A stretch of DNA of 64,000 nucleotides. Origin: Nocardia sp. NRRL S-836 (GTDB taxonomy: Bacteria; Actinomycetota; Actinomycetes; Mycobacteriales; Pseudonocardiaceae). Below, in pieces: positions 1 to 8,189 of this stretch (position 1 is the stretch's first letter; the number at the start of each line of letters is the position of its first letter). The position numbers and the translations under genes are program-made. The DNA lies in assembly GCF_001279525.1 (NCBI RefSeq), contig NZ_LGDY01000101.1:1-64000 (forward strand), given 5' to 3'. The notes under the pieces were generated by a model. The model saw only the letters and a list, made by a program, of their open reading frames with translations, made no database searches and had not been told where the DNA came from.

Positions 1-236
1 CACCCGCGCCGCCACCTCCGGCCCCCGCGCCGCCCGCCCCCGCGTCGCCCGCACCGCCCTCGCCTCCCATCCACCCGACCCCGCTCAACGGCATCGCGCT
101 CGGCGGAGGCGCGGTCGTCCTGGTGCCGGGCACGCCCACGGCCGCCGACCTCGCGGACGTCGCGGTCGCCGCCCGGCCGTTGCTCGACCTGCTCGCCGCC
201 CGTGGTCTGCTCACGAACGAAAGGGAAACGCCATGA
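1..236 (+). CDS. C-terminal end of an unidentified proline-rich protein (5' end outside window)
   Basis: The open frame (codons starting at position 3) runs in from the left edge and stops at 234-236. The first ~25 residues are an almost pure Pro/Ala linker. They are followed by about 50 ordered residues containing LNGIALGGGAVVLVPGT and an Asp/Ala/Leu-rich helix. The stop overlaps the ATG of the next gene (ATGA), so the two are probably translationally coupled. The preserved part is too short to name a family. MerR-type regulators with such a tail occur in actinomycetes, but that is only a guess. Confidence 0.6.
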   Translation, partial: PAPPPPAPAPPAPASPAPPSPPIHPTPLNGIALGGGAVVLVPGTPTAADLADVAVAARPLLDLLAARGLLTNERETP

Positions 237-3043
237 CCTTCACCGTCGCCCCGATGAAGCCCGCCGAGGGGGAGCGCATCGGCCGGACGAGCGAGGACGC
301 GGGTGTCGGCGCGCTGCGCACCGAGCGCGGCAACCTGCCGTTGGAGCGCCTCGACGTGCGGGCGACGATCACCGGTCTGGTCGGCCGCGTCGTGTTGACG
401 ACCGGTTTCGTGAACACCCACGACTCGGCGCTCGAAGCGACGTACGTGTTCCCGTTGCCCGACCGCGCCGCTGTCACCGGTATGAAAATGACCGCCGGCG
501 AACGGACCGTCGAGGCCGAGCTGCAGGAGCGCGGCCAAGCGCGGCAGGCCTACGACGACGCGATCGCGTCGGGCCGAAGAGCGTCCATAGTGGAGGAAGA
601 ACGGCCCGACGTCTTCACCATGCGGGTCGGCAACATCCCGGCCGGCGAACGGGTCACCGTCGAGCTGAGCCTGGTCGGGCCGCTGGTGTTCGAGGACGGC
701 GCGGCCACGTTCCGGTTCCCGCTCGTGGTGGCGCCGCGGTACGTGCCGGGCACGCCGCTGCCAGGGCCGTCGGTCGGTGACGGGTACGCCCAGGACACCG
801 ACCTCGTCCCGGACGCCTCGCGGATCACGCCGCCGGTGCTGCTGCCCGGTTTCCCGAACCCGGTGCGGCTGGGCATCACCGTGCGGGTCGACCCGGCCGG
901 GCTGGAGCTCGGCGAGGTGCGGTCGAGCCTGCACACCGTCGTGGCCGAGGGTGACACGGTGTCGGTCGTGCCGGGCGAGCGGGTCGACCGCGACTTCGTG
1001 CTGCGCCTGGCCTACGCGGGCAACAGCTCCGCGGTCGTGTGCGTGCCCGACGCCGACGCCGAGGAGGGCACCTACCAGCTCACCGTGCTGCCGCCGGACC
1101 TGGAGACGCCGGTCCGTCCCCGTGACGTGGTGCTGCTGCTCGACCGTTCCGGCAGCATGTCGGGCTGGAAGATGGTCGCCGCACGGCGCGCGGCCGCCCG
1201 GATCGTCGACACGCTGACCGCGGACGACACGTTCGCCGTGCTCACCTTCGACGACCGCGTCGACCACCCGGCCGAGCTCGGCACCGGTCTCGTCACGGCC
1301 ACCGACCGCCACCGGTTCCGCGCCGTCGAGCACCTCGCGAAGGTGCAGGCGCGCGGCGGCACCGAGATGGTCGAGCCGCTGCGGACCGGCCTCACCCTGC
1401 TCGCCCGCACGAGCGAGGAACGCGATCCGGTTCTGGTGCTCGTCACGGACGGGCAGGTCGGCAACGAGGACCAGCTCCTGCGCGACATCGCCCCGCTCCT
1501 GCACCGCACGCGCGTGCACGCCGTCGGCATCGACTCGGCCGTCAACGCGGGCTTCCTCGGCCGCCTGGCCGCGCGGGGAGCCGGGCGGTGCGAGCTGGTC
1601 GAGAGCGAGGACCGCCTGGACGAGGCGATGACGCACATCCAGCGCCGCATCGGCGCGCCGGTGGTCACCGACGTCGTGGTCGCGCCGTCGTCCGACCTGC
1701 CGAAGCTGCCCACCGCGATCTTCCCCGGGGTGCCGCTGGTCGCGTTCGGCCGGTACCGCGGGGCGGCGCCGGAGTCGTTCACGGTGCGCGGCCGGACCCG
1801 CGACGGTTCCTCCTGGGAGGAGACGGTCGCCGTGCTGGAGCACACCGAGGCCGCGGTGCGGTCGCAGTGGGCCCGTGCCGCGTTGCGCGACCTGGAGGAC
1901 CGGTACGCGACCGGCGAACGCGCGCTGGAACCGGAGATCGTCCGGACATCGCTGCGGTTCGGGGTGCTGTGCCGGTTCACGGCGTTCGTGGCGGTGGACG
2001 AGCGGGTCGTGTCCGACGGCAGCGTGCACCGGGTGGTGCAGCCGGTCGAGCAGCCCGCCGGGTGGGACCTCGCCGCGCCGCCGATGCCGATGGCCGGCGG
2101 TGGGTACGGCGGGCCCGCGGGTGCGATGAGCTTCGCCGCGCCTTCGGCCGCCTTCCCGCGGCTCGGTGCTCCCATGCCGCCCGGTGGGCCGATGCCGGGG
2201 GGCGCACCCGTGCCGCCGGACGCGCCTTCGCGGCCCGCCGCACCCATGCCACCCGGAGGCCCCACGTCACCCGGTGTGCCCGGCGCACCCACTTCGCCTG
2301 GCGCACCCTCGTCACCCGGAGCGCCTCCGTCACCCGGAGTACCTCCATCACCCGGAGCACCTCCGTCACCTGGCGCGCCTCCATCACCCGGAGCGCCCAT
2401 GCCGCCCGGCGCACCTCCCTCGCCTGGCGGACCCCCGTCTCCCGGTGCGCCCCCGTCTCCCGGTGCGCCCCCGTCTCCCGGTGCGCCCCCGTCTCCCGGT
2501 GCGCCCCCGTCTCCCGGTGCGCCCCCGTCTCCCGGTGCGCCCCCGTCACCCGGAGCGCCCATACCGCCCGGTGCGCCCATGCCCGCGCCGCCGCCCCCCG
2601 CGCCGGTGCCGCCCAACGCGCCCGCACTGCCGGGTGCACCGGTGCCGCCCGTCCCGCCGAGGGCGGGCGTAAGCCGCCGGTTGCGCGCCAGTCTGCGTGG
2701 CGGCGGCATCGCGACCGCCGGAAACCACGGTGCCGTGTTCGCGGACGACACGGCGGAGCTGCGGGAGATCGCGGCGCTGGAGGTGCCGCGCCTGGAGCAG
2801 GACGCGGGCCGTGCCGACTGGGAACGCCGCGACCTCCTCGACGACCTGGCCAGCCGGCTCGGCACGCTCGTCGCGGGCAAGCAGGGCCCTGCCTGGGAAC
2901 CGCTGCACCGCCTGGTCACCGAGCTCACCGCCGGTGGGTCCGACGTGGACGGGCTGTGGGCACGGGCGCGGCAGGTGCTGCACGAGTTCGCCGAGGGGGA
3001 GAAGGAGGAGGCACCGGACCGGCGTCGCTCGTTCTGGCGCTGA
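233..3043 (+). CDS. VIT domain and von Willebrand factor A domain protein with proline-rich repeat linker
   Basis: A 936-residue protein. Residues ~15-140 match the VIT (vault/inter-alpha-trypsin) domain, with the typical LPLERLDVRATITGLVGRV start. Residues ~295-480 are a von Willebrand A domain with an intact MIDAS: DRSGSMSG near 304, GGTEM near 375 and the Asp of VLVTDGQ near 406. Residues ~640-800 are a low-complexity PSPGAP tract, and the last ~120 residues are an ordered helical domain. No signal peptide or membrane segment is visible, so it is probably cytoplasmic. VIT-VWA proteins are metal-dependent scaffolds of unclear role in bacteria. The ATG overlaps the stop of the upstream gene, whose end is also proline-rich, suggesting a functional pair. 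Confidence 0.85.
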   Translation: MTFTVAPMKPAEGERIGRTSEDAGVGALRTERGNLPLERLDVRATITGLVGRVVLTTGFVNTHDSALEATYVFPLPDRAAVTGMKMTAGERTVEAELQERGQARQAYDDAIASGRRASIVEEERPDVFTMRVGNIPAGERVTVELSLVGPLVFEDGAATFRFPLVVAPRYVPGTPLPGPSVGDGYAQDTDLVPDASRITPPVLLPGFPNPVRLGITVRVDPAGLELGEVRSSLHTVVAEGDTVSVVPGERVDRDFVLRLAYAGNSSAVVCVPDADAEEGTYQLTVLPPDLETPVRPRDVVLLLDRSGSMSGWKMVAARRAAARIVDTLTADDTFAVLTFDDRVDHPAELGTGLVTATDRHRFRAVEHLAKVQARGGTEMVEPLRTGLTLLARTSEERDPVLVLVTDGQVGNEDQLLRDIAPLLHRTRVHAVGIDSAVNAGFLGRLAARGAGRCELVESEDRLDEAMTHIQRRIGAPVVTDVVVAPSSDLPKLPTAIFPGVPLVAFGRYRGAAPESFTVRGRTRDGSSWEETVAVLEHTEAAVRSQWARAALRDLEDRYATGERALEPEIVRTSLRFGVLCRFTAFVAVDERVVSDGSVHRVVQPVEQPAGWDLAAPPMPMAGGGYGGPAGAMSFAAPSAAFPRLGAPMPPGGPMPGGAPVPPDAPSRPAAPMPPGGPTSPGVPGAPTSPGAPSSPGAPPSPGVPPSPGAPPSPGAPPSPGAPMPPGAPPSPGGPPSPGAPPSPGAPPSPGAPPSPGAPPSPGAPPSPGAPPSPGAPIPPGAPMPAPPPPAPVPPNAPALPGAPVPPVPPRAGVSRRLRASLRGGGIATAGNHGAVFADDTAELREIAALEVPRLEQDAGRADWERRDLLDDLASRLGTLVAGKQGPAWEPLHRLVTELTAGGSDVDGLWARARQVLHEFAEGEKEEAPDRRRSFWR
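2260..2600 (+). repeat. Tandem 18-bp repeats encoding PPSPGA units
   Basis: Direct repeats inside the VIT/VWA gene. Six consecutive perfect copies of an 18-bp unit (CCCCCGTCTCCCGGTGCG) fill 2432-2539. Diverged copies with synonymous changes extend about 170 bp to the left and 60 bp to the right. The perfect block implies recent expansion by slippage, so the linker length may vary between strains. Confidence 0.9.
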
Positions 3044-3090
3044 TCGGGGCCGTCCGCGCGTGACAACGGACGGGTGAGCGTCTCCAGGAG

Positions 3091-3137
3091 CGGCCGAGGG
3101 CCTGCCCGTGTGCGAACACCGGGCGGGCCCTCGGCCG
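3091..3137. terminator. Bidirectional terminator hairpin
   Basis: An 18-bp stem (3091-3108 with 3120-3137, one G-U type mismatch) closes an 11-nt loop that itself can add GTG/CAC pairs. It sits between the convergent VIT/VWA gene and TetR gene. There is no U-tract on either side, as is usual for terminators of very GC-rich actinomycetes. Confidence 0.7.
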
Positions 3138-3169
3138 TGGGAGCCGGTCGATCGGCGTGACCTGACCGC

Positions 3170-3790
3170 TCACCGGTCGCCGCGCAGGTACCTCGTCACC
3201 ATCCCCACGAGCTCGTTCTCGAACTTCTCGACGGTCGTGGACTGCGGGAAGGCCATGAGCCGGTGGGTGTTCACCTCGACGGTGAACACGATGATCTCCG
3301 CCGCGGTGTCCAGGTCCGCGACGCCGACGTCGGGGTGGCGGGCGAACAGGTCGCGGACCTGGGCGACGCGCTGCTCGCCGTGGCGGGCGATCGCGTCGGC
3401 CAGCTCCCGCGAGTGCTGCGCCTCCTGGATCATGATCCGCAACAGCCGCGGGTCCTCGTCGTGGTTGTCGATCGCGTCCCTCACCAGCGCCCGCACCGTG
3501 GCCTCCAGCGTGCCCGGTGCGAGGTCGAGCCGCTCGGCCTGCGTCCAAGCGCCGCGGTCGATGTGCCGCACCATCAGCGCGGCCAGGACCGCATCCTTGT
3601 TCGGGAAGTACTGGTACAGCGAGCCGATCGAGACACGGGCGTGCTCGGCGATCCGGTTGGTGGTGCCTGCGGCGTACCCGTGCTCGACGAAAACGTGAGC
3701 AGCCGCGGTGAGGATGCGGTCGCGGGTGAGCTCCGCGCGGACCTGCCGGGGCCTGCGACGTGGTTCGAGACTGCGGTTCGGTGACGGCAC
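3170..3790 (-). CDS. TetR/AcrR family transcriptional regulator
   Basis: A 206-residue protein. The N-terminal helix-turn-helix is clear (RILTAAAHVFVEHGYAAGTT ... SIGSLYQYFPNKDAVLAAL). The rest is the all-helical ligand-binding domain of the family. I chose the GTG at 3790 because GGAGG lies 6 bases upstream (complement of 3797-3801); an in-frame TTG at 3817 would lengthen it by nine residues. It is divergent from the PPOX-reductase fusion with only 55 bp between them, so it most likely represses that gene and itself. The ligand is unknown. Confidence 0.88.
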   Translation of the reverse strand: MPSPNRSLEPRRRPRQVRAELTRDRILTAAAHVFVEHGYAAGTTNRIAEHARVSIGSLYQYFPNKDAVLAALMVRHIDRGAWTQAERLDLAPGTLEATVRALVRDAIDNHDEDPRLLRIMIQEAQHSRELADAIARHGEQRVAQVRDLFARHPDVGVADLDTAAEIIVFTVEVNTHRLMAFPQSTTVEKFENELVGMVTRYLRGDR

Positions 3791-3821
3791 GGCGGTCCTC
3801 CAAAAGCGAGTACCCAAGAGC

Positions 3822-3835
3822 TGAGCAAAAGCTCA
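3822..3835. promoter_or_regulatory. Candidate TetR operator in divergent promoter
   Basis: A perfect inverted repeat, TGAGC-AAAA-GCTCA, lies midway between the TetR start (3790) and the fusion-enzyme start (3846). TetR regulators commonly bind such palindromes between themselves and a divergent target. This is a positional inference only. Confidence 0.45.
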
Positions 3836-3845
3836 CAATAGTGTC

Positions 3846-5921
3846 ATGAGCTGGGAAAACAAACCTGCCGTGAGCGACACCTCCCATCGGCTCGGCACCG
3901 TGGAGCAGGTGGAGGAGGTCGTTGGGCGTGCGCCGGCGCTGATCGCGCTGAAGGAGGTCCGCGTGCTCGACGAGGGCAGCGTGACCGTGCTGCGCCACAG
4001 CCCGATCGCGGGCTTCGGCCACCGTGACGCCGACGGCACGAGCCGGACCACGTTCGTCGGCGGCCGGGCGGGCTTCGCACGCGTGCTGTCGCCGACGCGG
4101 ATCTCCTTCGCGCTCGGCGAACCCGGCGCGGTCACCGGACCGGCGTCACTGGTGTTCCTGCTGCCCGGCGTCGGGGAGACCTTGCGGGTCAACGGTTCCG
4201 CCTCCGGCAGCGGCGAGGTCGTCTTCGACGTCGAGCAGGTGTACGTGCACTGCGCCCAAGCCGTGCTGCGGTCGGGACTCTGGCAGCCGCCGAAGCCCGC
4301 CGGGCCCGCCGCCGAGCTCGCGCCCGGCCCGCTCGCCGCGCCCGGTGTCGCGGACTTCCTCGCCGCGGCACCGTTCCTGGCACTGTCCACCTGGGACTCG
4401 GCCGGCGGCAGCGACACCAGCCCGCGCGGGGAGTCGCGGACCGTCGCGCGGGCACTGGACGGCCACACGCTCGTGATCGCGGACCGCAGGGGTAACAAGC
4501 GCGCGGACTCCCTGCACAACCTCCTCCAGGACGACCGGCTGTCGTTCGCCGCGCTCGTGCCGGGACGCACCGGCGTGCTGCACGTCCGCGGCCGCGGCGC
4601 GATCACCGTCGACCCCGCCGTGCTGGAACCGTTGTCGTTGCGCGGCATCCCGCCGCACGCCGCGCTGCTCGTCGACGTCGAGTCCGCCGAGCTGACCGCG
4701 AGCGACGCGGTGGCCCGCGCCCGGCTGTGGACCGCGCCCGCACCCGCCGGCGGACCCGACCTGCTGGCCGTCGCGAGCGGGCACCTGGCCCTGAACTCAC
4801 GGCAGAAGCCGGGGTTCCTGCTCAAGCTCATGGCCCTCGTGCCGGCCGGGTGGCTGCGCGCGGTGTCGAACGTGGCCTACCGCTCGGGCCTGCGCAAGGA
4901 GGGCTACGAGGTCGCCCCCACCGCACGTCCTTCCGCTGCCGCGCCGGAAGACCCGCTGCGCGAGGTCCGCGTCGTGGACGTGCGCCGGGAGACGCCCACC
5001 GCCGTCACCCTGGTGCTGGAGGACGTGAACGGCACCGCGTTCTCCTTCCAGCCGGGGCAGTTCTTCACGCTGCTGGCCGACATCGACGGCCGCCGGGTGC
5101 GCAGGCCGTACTCGGCGTCGTCGGCGCCCGGCTCACCCCGGCTGGAGCTCACGGTCAAGCACATCGCGGACGGCCGGTTCTCCACCCACGTCCACCGCGG
5201 CCTCGCCGCCGGTGACCACCTCCTCGTGCGCGGCCCGTCCGGCGCCTTCCGGCTGGTGCCGGGCCACGACGTGGTGCTCGTCGCGGCCGGCAGCGGTGTC
5301 ACGCCGATGATGAGCATGATCCGCACCCTGCTCGCCGAACCGGCCGGACCGCGCATCGCCCTGCTGTACAGCAACCGCAGCCGGGAGGACACGATCTTCG
5401 CCGCCGAGCTGGCCGACCTGGCGCGCGGCCACGACCGGTTCTCCGTGACGCACGTCGTGACCTCCCGCGACGGCCGGCTCGACAGGCCCGGCGTGCGGAG
5501 ATGGCTCGCGGACCTCGACCTGTCGCCCGCGCCGCGGTTCTACCTCTGCGGCCCCGAGCGGTTCATGGACACCGCGCGCCAGGCGATCGACGCCCCGGCC
5601 GAGCACGTCCACCTGGAGCGCTACACCGGCGGACCGGCCGAGGCGGTCGCCTCCGCCACGCCGCAACGGATGGTCGTGGAGGGTGCCGGCACCGCGGTGG
5701 TCGAACCGGGCCAGACGCTGCTCGACGCCGGGCTCGCGGCCGGCCTGCCGATGCCCTACTCGTGCACGGTCGGCAGCTGCGGTGAGTGCGTGGTGACGCT
5801 GCTCGGCGGCCAGGTCTCCCAGCAGGAACCGAACTGCCTGACCGCGCGGCAGCAGGCCGAGGGCCGGATCCTCACGTGCACCAGCGCGCCGCTGACGGAC
5901 GTGACGCTCGACCTCCGGTGA
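3846..5921 (+). CDS. PPOX-like flavin domain fused to ferredoxin reductase and 2Fe-2S ferredoxin
   Basis: A 691-residue three-part electron-transfer fusion. Residues ~1-360 form a pyridoxamine-5'-phosphate-oxidase-like FMN split barrel. Residues ~370-590 are a ferredoxin:NADP reductase module with the flavin motif RRPYSASS near 421, the nucleotide site AAGSGVTPM near 480 and CGPERF near 568. Residues ~600-691 are a plant-type 2Fe-2S domain with Cys at ~639, 644, 647 and 677 (C-x4-C-x2-C...C). Such fusions move electrons from NAD(P)H through flavin to an iron-sulphur centre; the final acceptor is not evident. No ribosome-binding site precedes the ATG, so the mRNA may be nearly leaderless. It is divergent from the TetR gene. 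Confidence 0.87.
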   Translation: MSWENKPAVSDTSHRLGTVEQVEEVVGRAPALIALKEVRVLDEGSVTVLRHSPIAGFGHRDADGTSRTTFVGGRAGFARVLSPTRISFALGEPGAVTGPASLVFLLPGVGETLRVNGSASGSGEVVFDVEQVYVHCAQAVLRSGLWQPPKPAGPAAELAPGPLAAPGVADFLAAAPFLALSTWDSAGGSDTSPRGESRTVARALDGHTLVIADRRGNKRADSLHNLLQDDRLSFAALVPGRTGVLHVRGRGAITVDPAVLEPLSLRGIPPHAALLVDVESAELTASDAVARARLWTAPAPAGGPDLLAVASGHLALNSRQKPGFLLKLMALVPAGWLRAVSNVAYRSGLRKEGYEVAPTARPSAAAPEDPLREVRVVDVRRETPTAVTLVLEDVNGTAFSFQPGQFFTLLADIDGRRVRRPYSASSAPGSPRLELTVKHIADGRFSTHVHRGLAAGDHLLVRGPSGAFRLVPGHDVVLVAAGSGVTPMMSMIRTLLAEPAGPRIALLYSNRSREDTIFAAELADLARGHDRFSVTHVVTSRDGRLDRPGVRRWLADLDLSPAPRFYLCGPERFMDTARQAIDAPAEHVHLERYTGGPAEAVASATPQRMVVEGAGTAVVEPGQTLLDAGLAAGLPMPYSCTVGSCGECVVTLLGGQVSQQEPNCLTARQQAEGRILTCTSAPLTDVTLDLR

Positions 5922-5978
5922 CGACCGCGCGGAACGCTCTTGTCCGGAGAGCGGCCGGGCCGGCGCAGCGACGGCGGG

Positions 5979-6386
5979 TCACTGCTCGCCCTGGCACGGC
6001 ACCACCGCCCACACCGCCTTGCCCGGCTCCCGCGGGGTCACACCCCACCGCTCGGACAGCTGGTCCACGAGCACGAGCCCGCGTCCTCTCACCGAGTGCG
6101 GCGACGACGGCGCGAGCGTCGGGGGAGCGGACGAGGCGTCCTCCACCACGACCTTCACCCCGTCCGGCCGGCCGGAACCGACCAGGCTCAGCCGTGCGGG
6201 GAACCGCCCGTGGTCGTACACGTTCGACACGAGCTCGGTCACGACCAGCTGGACGTCGAGCAGGTCGTCCTCGTGCAGCTCGGGCAGCGCCGACTGCGCC
6301 CACCGGCGGATTCCGGCGATGTCGGCCACATCGCTGTTCAGCTCCAGGACGTGCGGGGTATCAGGAGGGTCGCCGCCGATGGCCAA
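5979..6386 (-). CDS. RsbW-type ATP-binding anti-sigma/serine kinase
   Basis: A 135-residue GHKL ATPase of the HATPase_c_2 type. The N-box VVTELVSNVYDHG and the G-box RGRGLVLVDQLSERWG are both intact. Proteins of this size phosphorylate STAS anti-anti-sigma factors or sequester sigma factors. The start is TTG at 6386, with GAGAGG six bases upstream and no better in-frame start. It is divergent from the stressosome operon and convergent with the PPOX fusion. A stress-sigma-type promoter precedes it, suggesting that its transcription depends on the stress response it helps control. Confidence 0.85.
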   Translation of the reverse strand: MAIGGDPPDTPHVLELNSDVADIAGIRRWAQSALPELHEDDLLDVQLVVTELVSNVYDHGRFPARLSLVGSGRPDGVKVVVEDASSAPPTLAPSSPHSVRGRGLVLVDQLSERWGVTPREPGKAVWAVVPCQGEQ

Positions 6387-6417
6387 GAGGTGCCTCTCTG
6401 TCGCTGTTGCGCAGGAC

Positions 6418-6443
6418 TTACCTCCAGGACAAATTCGCTAAAC
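6418..6443 (-). promoter_or_regulatory. Candidate SigB/SigF-type stress promoter for the RsbW-like gene
   Basis: On the minus strand GTTT (6443-6440) is followed after 16 bases by AGGTAA (6423-6418), close to the actinobacterial general-stress consensus GTTT-N14-17-GGGTA. The expected start point near 6411 leaves a ~25-base leader before the TTG. Confidence 0.45.
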
Positions 6444-6520
6444 GCGGTAACCACCCAATGGGCCCTGGCGCGTGCACGGTTACTGTCTGCGGAGTTGTCG
6501 ACCAGCCTGAGGAGGCTTGA

Positions 6521-7372
6521 GTGACTGCAGACGCAGGGCACGCCCAGCGCTTGACCGAGCTGTTGCGGACCAACGCGGAACCCCTTCTCGGCAGGTGGGT
6601 GGACGCGGTGGCGGCCCTGTTGCGCGGAAGGTCGACGAAGGCGGAGCTGGAGACGGACTTCCGCGAGTTCATCACGGCGCTGCTGCCGCTCGTCGGCAGC
6701 GACGGCAGGGACGTCAGCGGGCCGGAGTTCGGCGAGATCAGGTCGCTGCTGGAGGACTACTCGCGGTCCAGGGTGCGCGCGGGCTTCACGCCGACGGAGA
6801 CCGCGTCCAGCGTGTTCTCCCTCAAGCGCGAGGTCTTCGGCCTGACCAGCGACGAGACGGACCCCGAGGTGCACCGCGAGGTCATGGCGTTCTCCGGGCT
6901 GCTGGACGCGCTGGGGCTGCTGACGTTCGACTCCTACGCGCGGGCACGCGAGGAGATCATCCGGGAGCAGTCCGAGCAGCTGCTGGAGCTCACCACGCCC
7001 GTGGTGAAGATCTGGGAGGGCGTGCTGGCGGTGCCGCTGGTGGGCACGCTGGACTCCGCGCGCACCCAGGTCGTGATGGAGAAGCTGCTGGAGATGCTGG
7101 TCGAGACCGGCTCCGAGCACGCGATCATCGACATCACCGGTGTGTTCGCGGTGGACACCCAGGTCGCGCAGCACCTGCTCAAGACGGTCGTCGCGGCCAG
7201 GCTGATGGGCGCGGAGTGCATCGTGTCCGGTATCCGCCCGCAGATCGCGCAGACGATCGTGGCGCTGGGCATCGAGTTCGGCGACATCGTCACCAAGGCC
7301 TCGCTCGCCGACGCCCTGCGGCACGCGCTGCGCCGTGACGGCGTGCACGTCGTGCGCCGCGAGGTCGGCTGA
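6521..7372 (+). CDS. rsbR: Stressosome sensor RsbR (RsbRD-type N-terminus, STAS C-terminus)
   Basis: A 283-residue protein. Residues ~1-155 are a helical RsbRD-type sensor domain. Residues ~160-275 are a STAS domain closely resembling Bacillus RsbRA. The regulatory threonines correspond to those of VGTLDS and VDTQVA (Bacillus T171 and T205), and GIRPQIAQTIV is the family signature. RsbR paralogues and RsbS build the stressosome core that holds RsbT until stress. The start is GTG at 6521, eight bases after GAGGAGG. It opens a seven-gene operon in which consecutive genes overlap by 1-13 bases. The sensed signal is unknown; the N-domain has no heme or flavin motif I can recognise. Confidence 0.9.
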   Translation: MTADAGHAQRLTELLRTNAEPLLGRWVDAVAALLRGRSTKAELETDFREFITALLPLVGSDGRDVSGPEFGEIRSLLEDYSRSRVRAGFTPTETASSVFSLKREVFGLTSDETDPEVHREVMAFSGLLDALGLLTFDSYARAREEIIREQSEQLLELTTPVVKIWEGVLAVPLVGTLDSARTQVVMEKLLEMLVETGSEHAIIDITGVFAVDTQVAQHLLKTVVAARLMGAECIVSGIRPQIAQTIVALGIEFGDIVTKASLADALRHALRRDGVHVVRREVG

Positions 7373-7776
7373 TGGAACGCGTCCCGATTCTGAAGATCGG
7401 CGGCGTGCTGCTGGTCTCCATCCAGATCGACCTGCACGACCAGAGCGTGCTCGCGCTGCAGGAGGACCTGGCCGAGAAGATCAGCGCCACCGGTGCGCAC
7501 GGCGTGGTCATCGACATCTCCGCGGTCGAGATCGTCGACTCGTTCATCGGGCGGATGTTCGCCACGATCGCGTCGATCTCCCGGCTGTTCGACGCCGACA
7601 CCGTCGTGGTGGGCATGCGCCCTGCCGTGGCGATCACGCTGGTGGAGCTGGGTCTCACGCTCGGCGGTGTGCGCACCGCGCTCGACCTCGAACGCGGGAT
7701 GAAGATCCTGGGCGAGCTCGGTCGTCAGCGCCGCGGTGTGCTCGCACACCCCGACGAGCTCGCGCGGGACGCCTGA
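7372..7776 (+). CDS. rsbS: Stressosome scaffold RsbS
   Basis: A 134-residue single STAS domain. The sequence EIVDSFIGRMFATIA carries the serine phosphorylated by RsbT in Bacillus (S59), and GMRPAVAITLVELG is the conserved C-terminal STAS motif. Its ATG shares one base with the rsbR stop (TGATG), and its stop shares one base with the rsbT ATG. RsbS with RsbR binds RsbT, and phosphorylation releases RsbT to its output partner. Confidence 0.92.
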   Translation: MERVPILKIGGVLLVSIQIDLHDQSVLALQEDLAEKISATGAHGVVIDISAVEIVDSFIGRMFATIASISRLFDADTVVVGMRPAVAITLVELGLTLGGVRTALDLERGMKILGELGRQRRGVLAHPDELARDA

Positions 7777-8189
7777 TGCCGCCCCGGTCCGAAGGGCCGG
7801 AAGAGGTGCCCATCAGCGGCGATGACGACGTCGTGCGCGTCCGTCAGCTCGTGCGCACCTATGCGCAGCAGACGAAGCTGTCGCTGGTCGACCAGACGAA
7901 ACTGGTCACGGCGGCCAGCGAGCTCGCCCGCAACACGCTCATCTACGGCGGCGGTGGCTTCGCCCGCGTCGAGGAGATCACCGACGGCCGCCGGGCCGGT
8001 GTGCGCGCGTCGTTCCACGACGAGGGCCCCGGCATCCCCGACCTCACGCTCGCCCTCGCCGACGGCTGGAGCAGCGGCAGCGGCCTCGGTCTCGGCCTGA
8101 GCGGGGCCCGGCGCCTGGTGGACCAGTTCGACCTCGACACCGAGGTCGGCCGCGGCACGGTCGTGACGGTGGTCAAGTGGAAGAGGTGA
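7776..8189 (+). CDS. rsbT: Stressosome switch kinase RsbT
   Basis: A 137-residue GHKL serine/threonine kinase. The N-box is AASELARNTLIYGGGG. DEGPGIPDL and SGSGLGLGLSGARRLVDQF form the ATP lid, as in RsbT of Bacillus. The ATG at 7776 overlaps the rsbS stop. In the known system RsbT phosphorylates RsbR and RsbS and then binds an output protein. Here the candidate outputs are the kinase and phosphatase proteins encoded downstream, because no RsbU or SigB gene is adjacent. Confidence 0.92.
   Translation: MPPRSEGPEEVPISGDDDVVRVRQLVRTYAQQTKLSLVDQTKLVTAASELARNTLIYGGGGFARVEEITDGRRAGVRASFHDEGPGIPDLTLALADGWSSGSGLGLGLSGARRLVDQFDLDTEVGRGTVVTVVKWKR

Noticed and set aside
1072..3066. Long minus-strand open frame with collagen-like Gly-x-x repeats opposite the VIT/VWA gene
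   Set aside because: It is the antisense of the proline-repeat coding region; the plus strand has clear VIT and VWA domains and the minus frame has no start signal or other domain.
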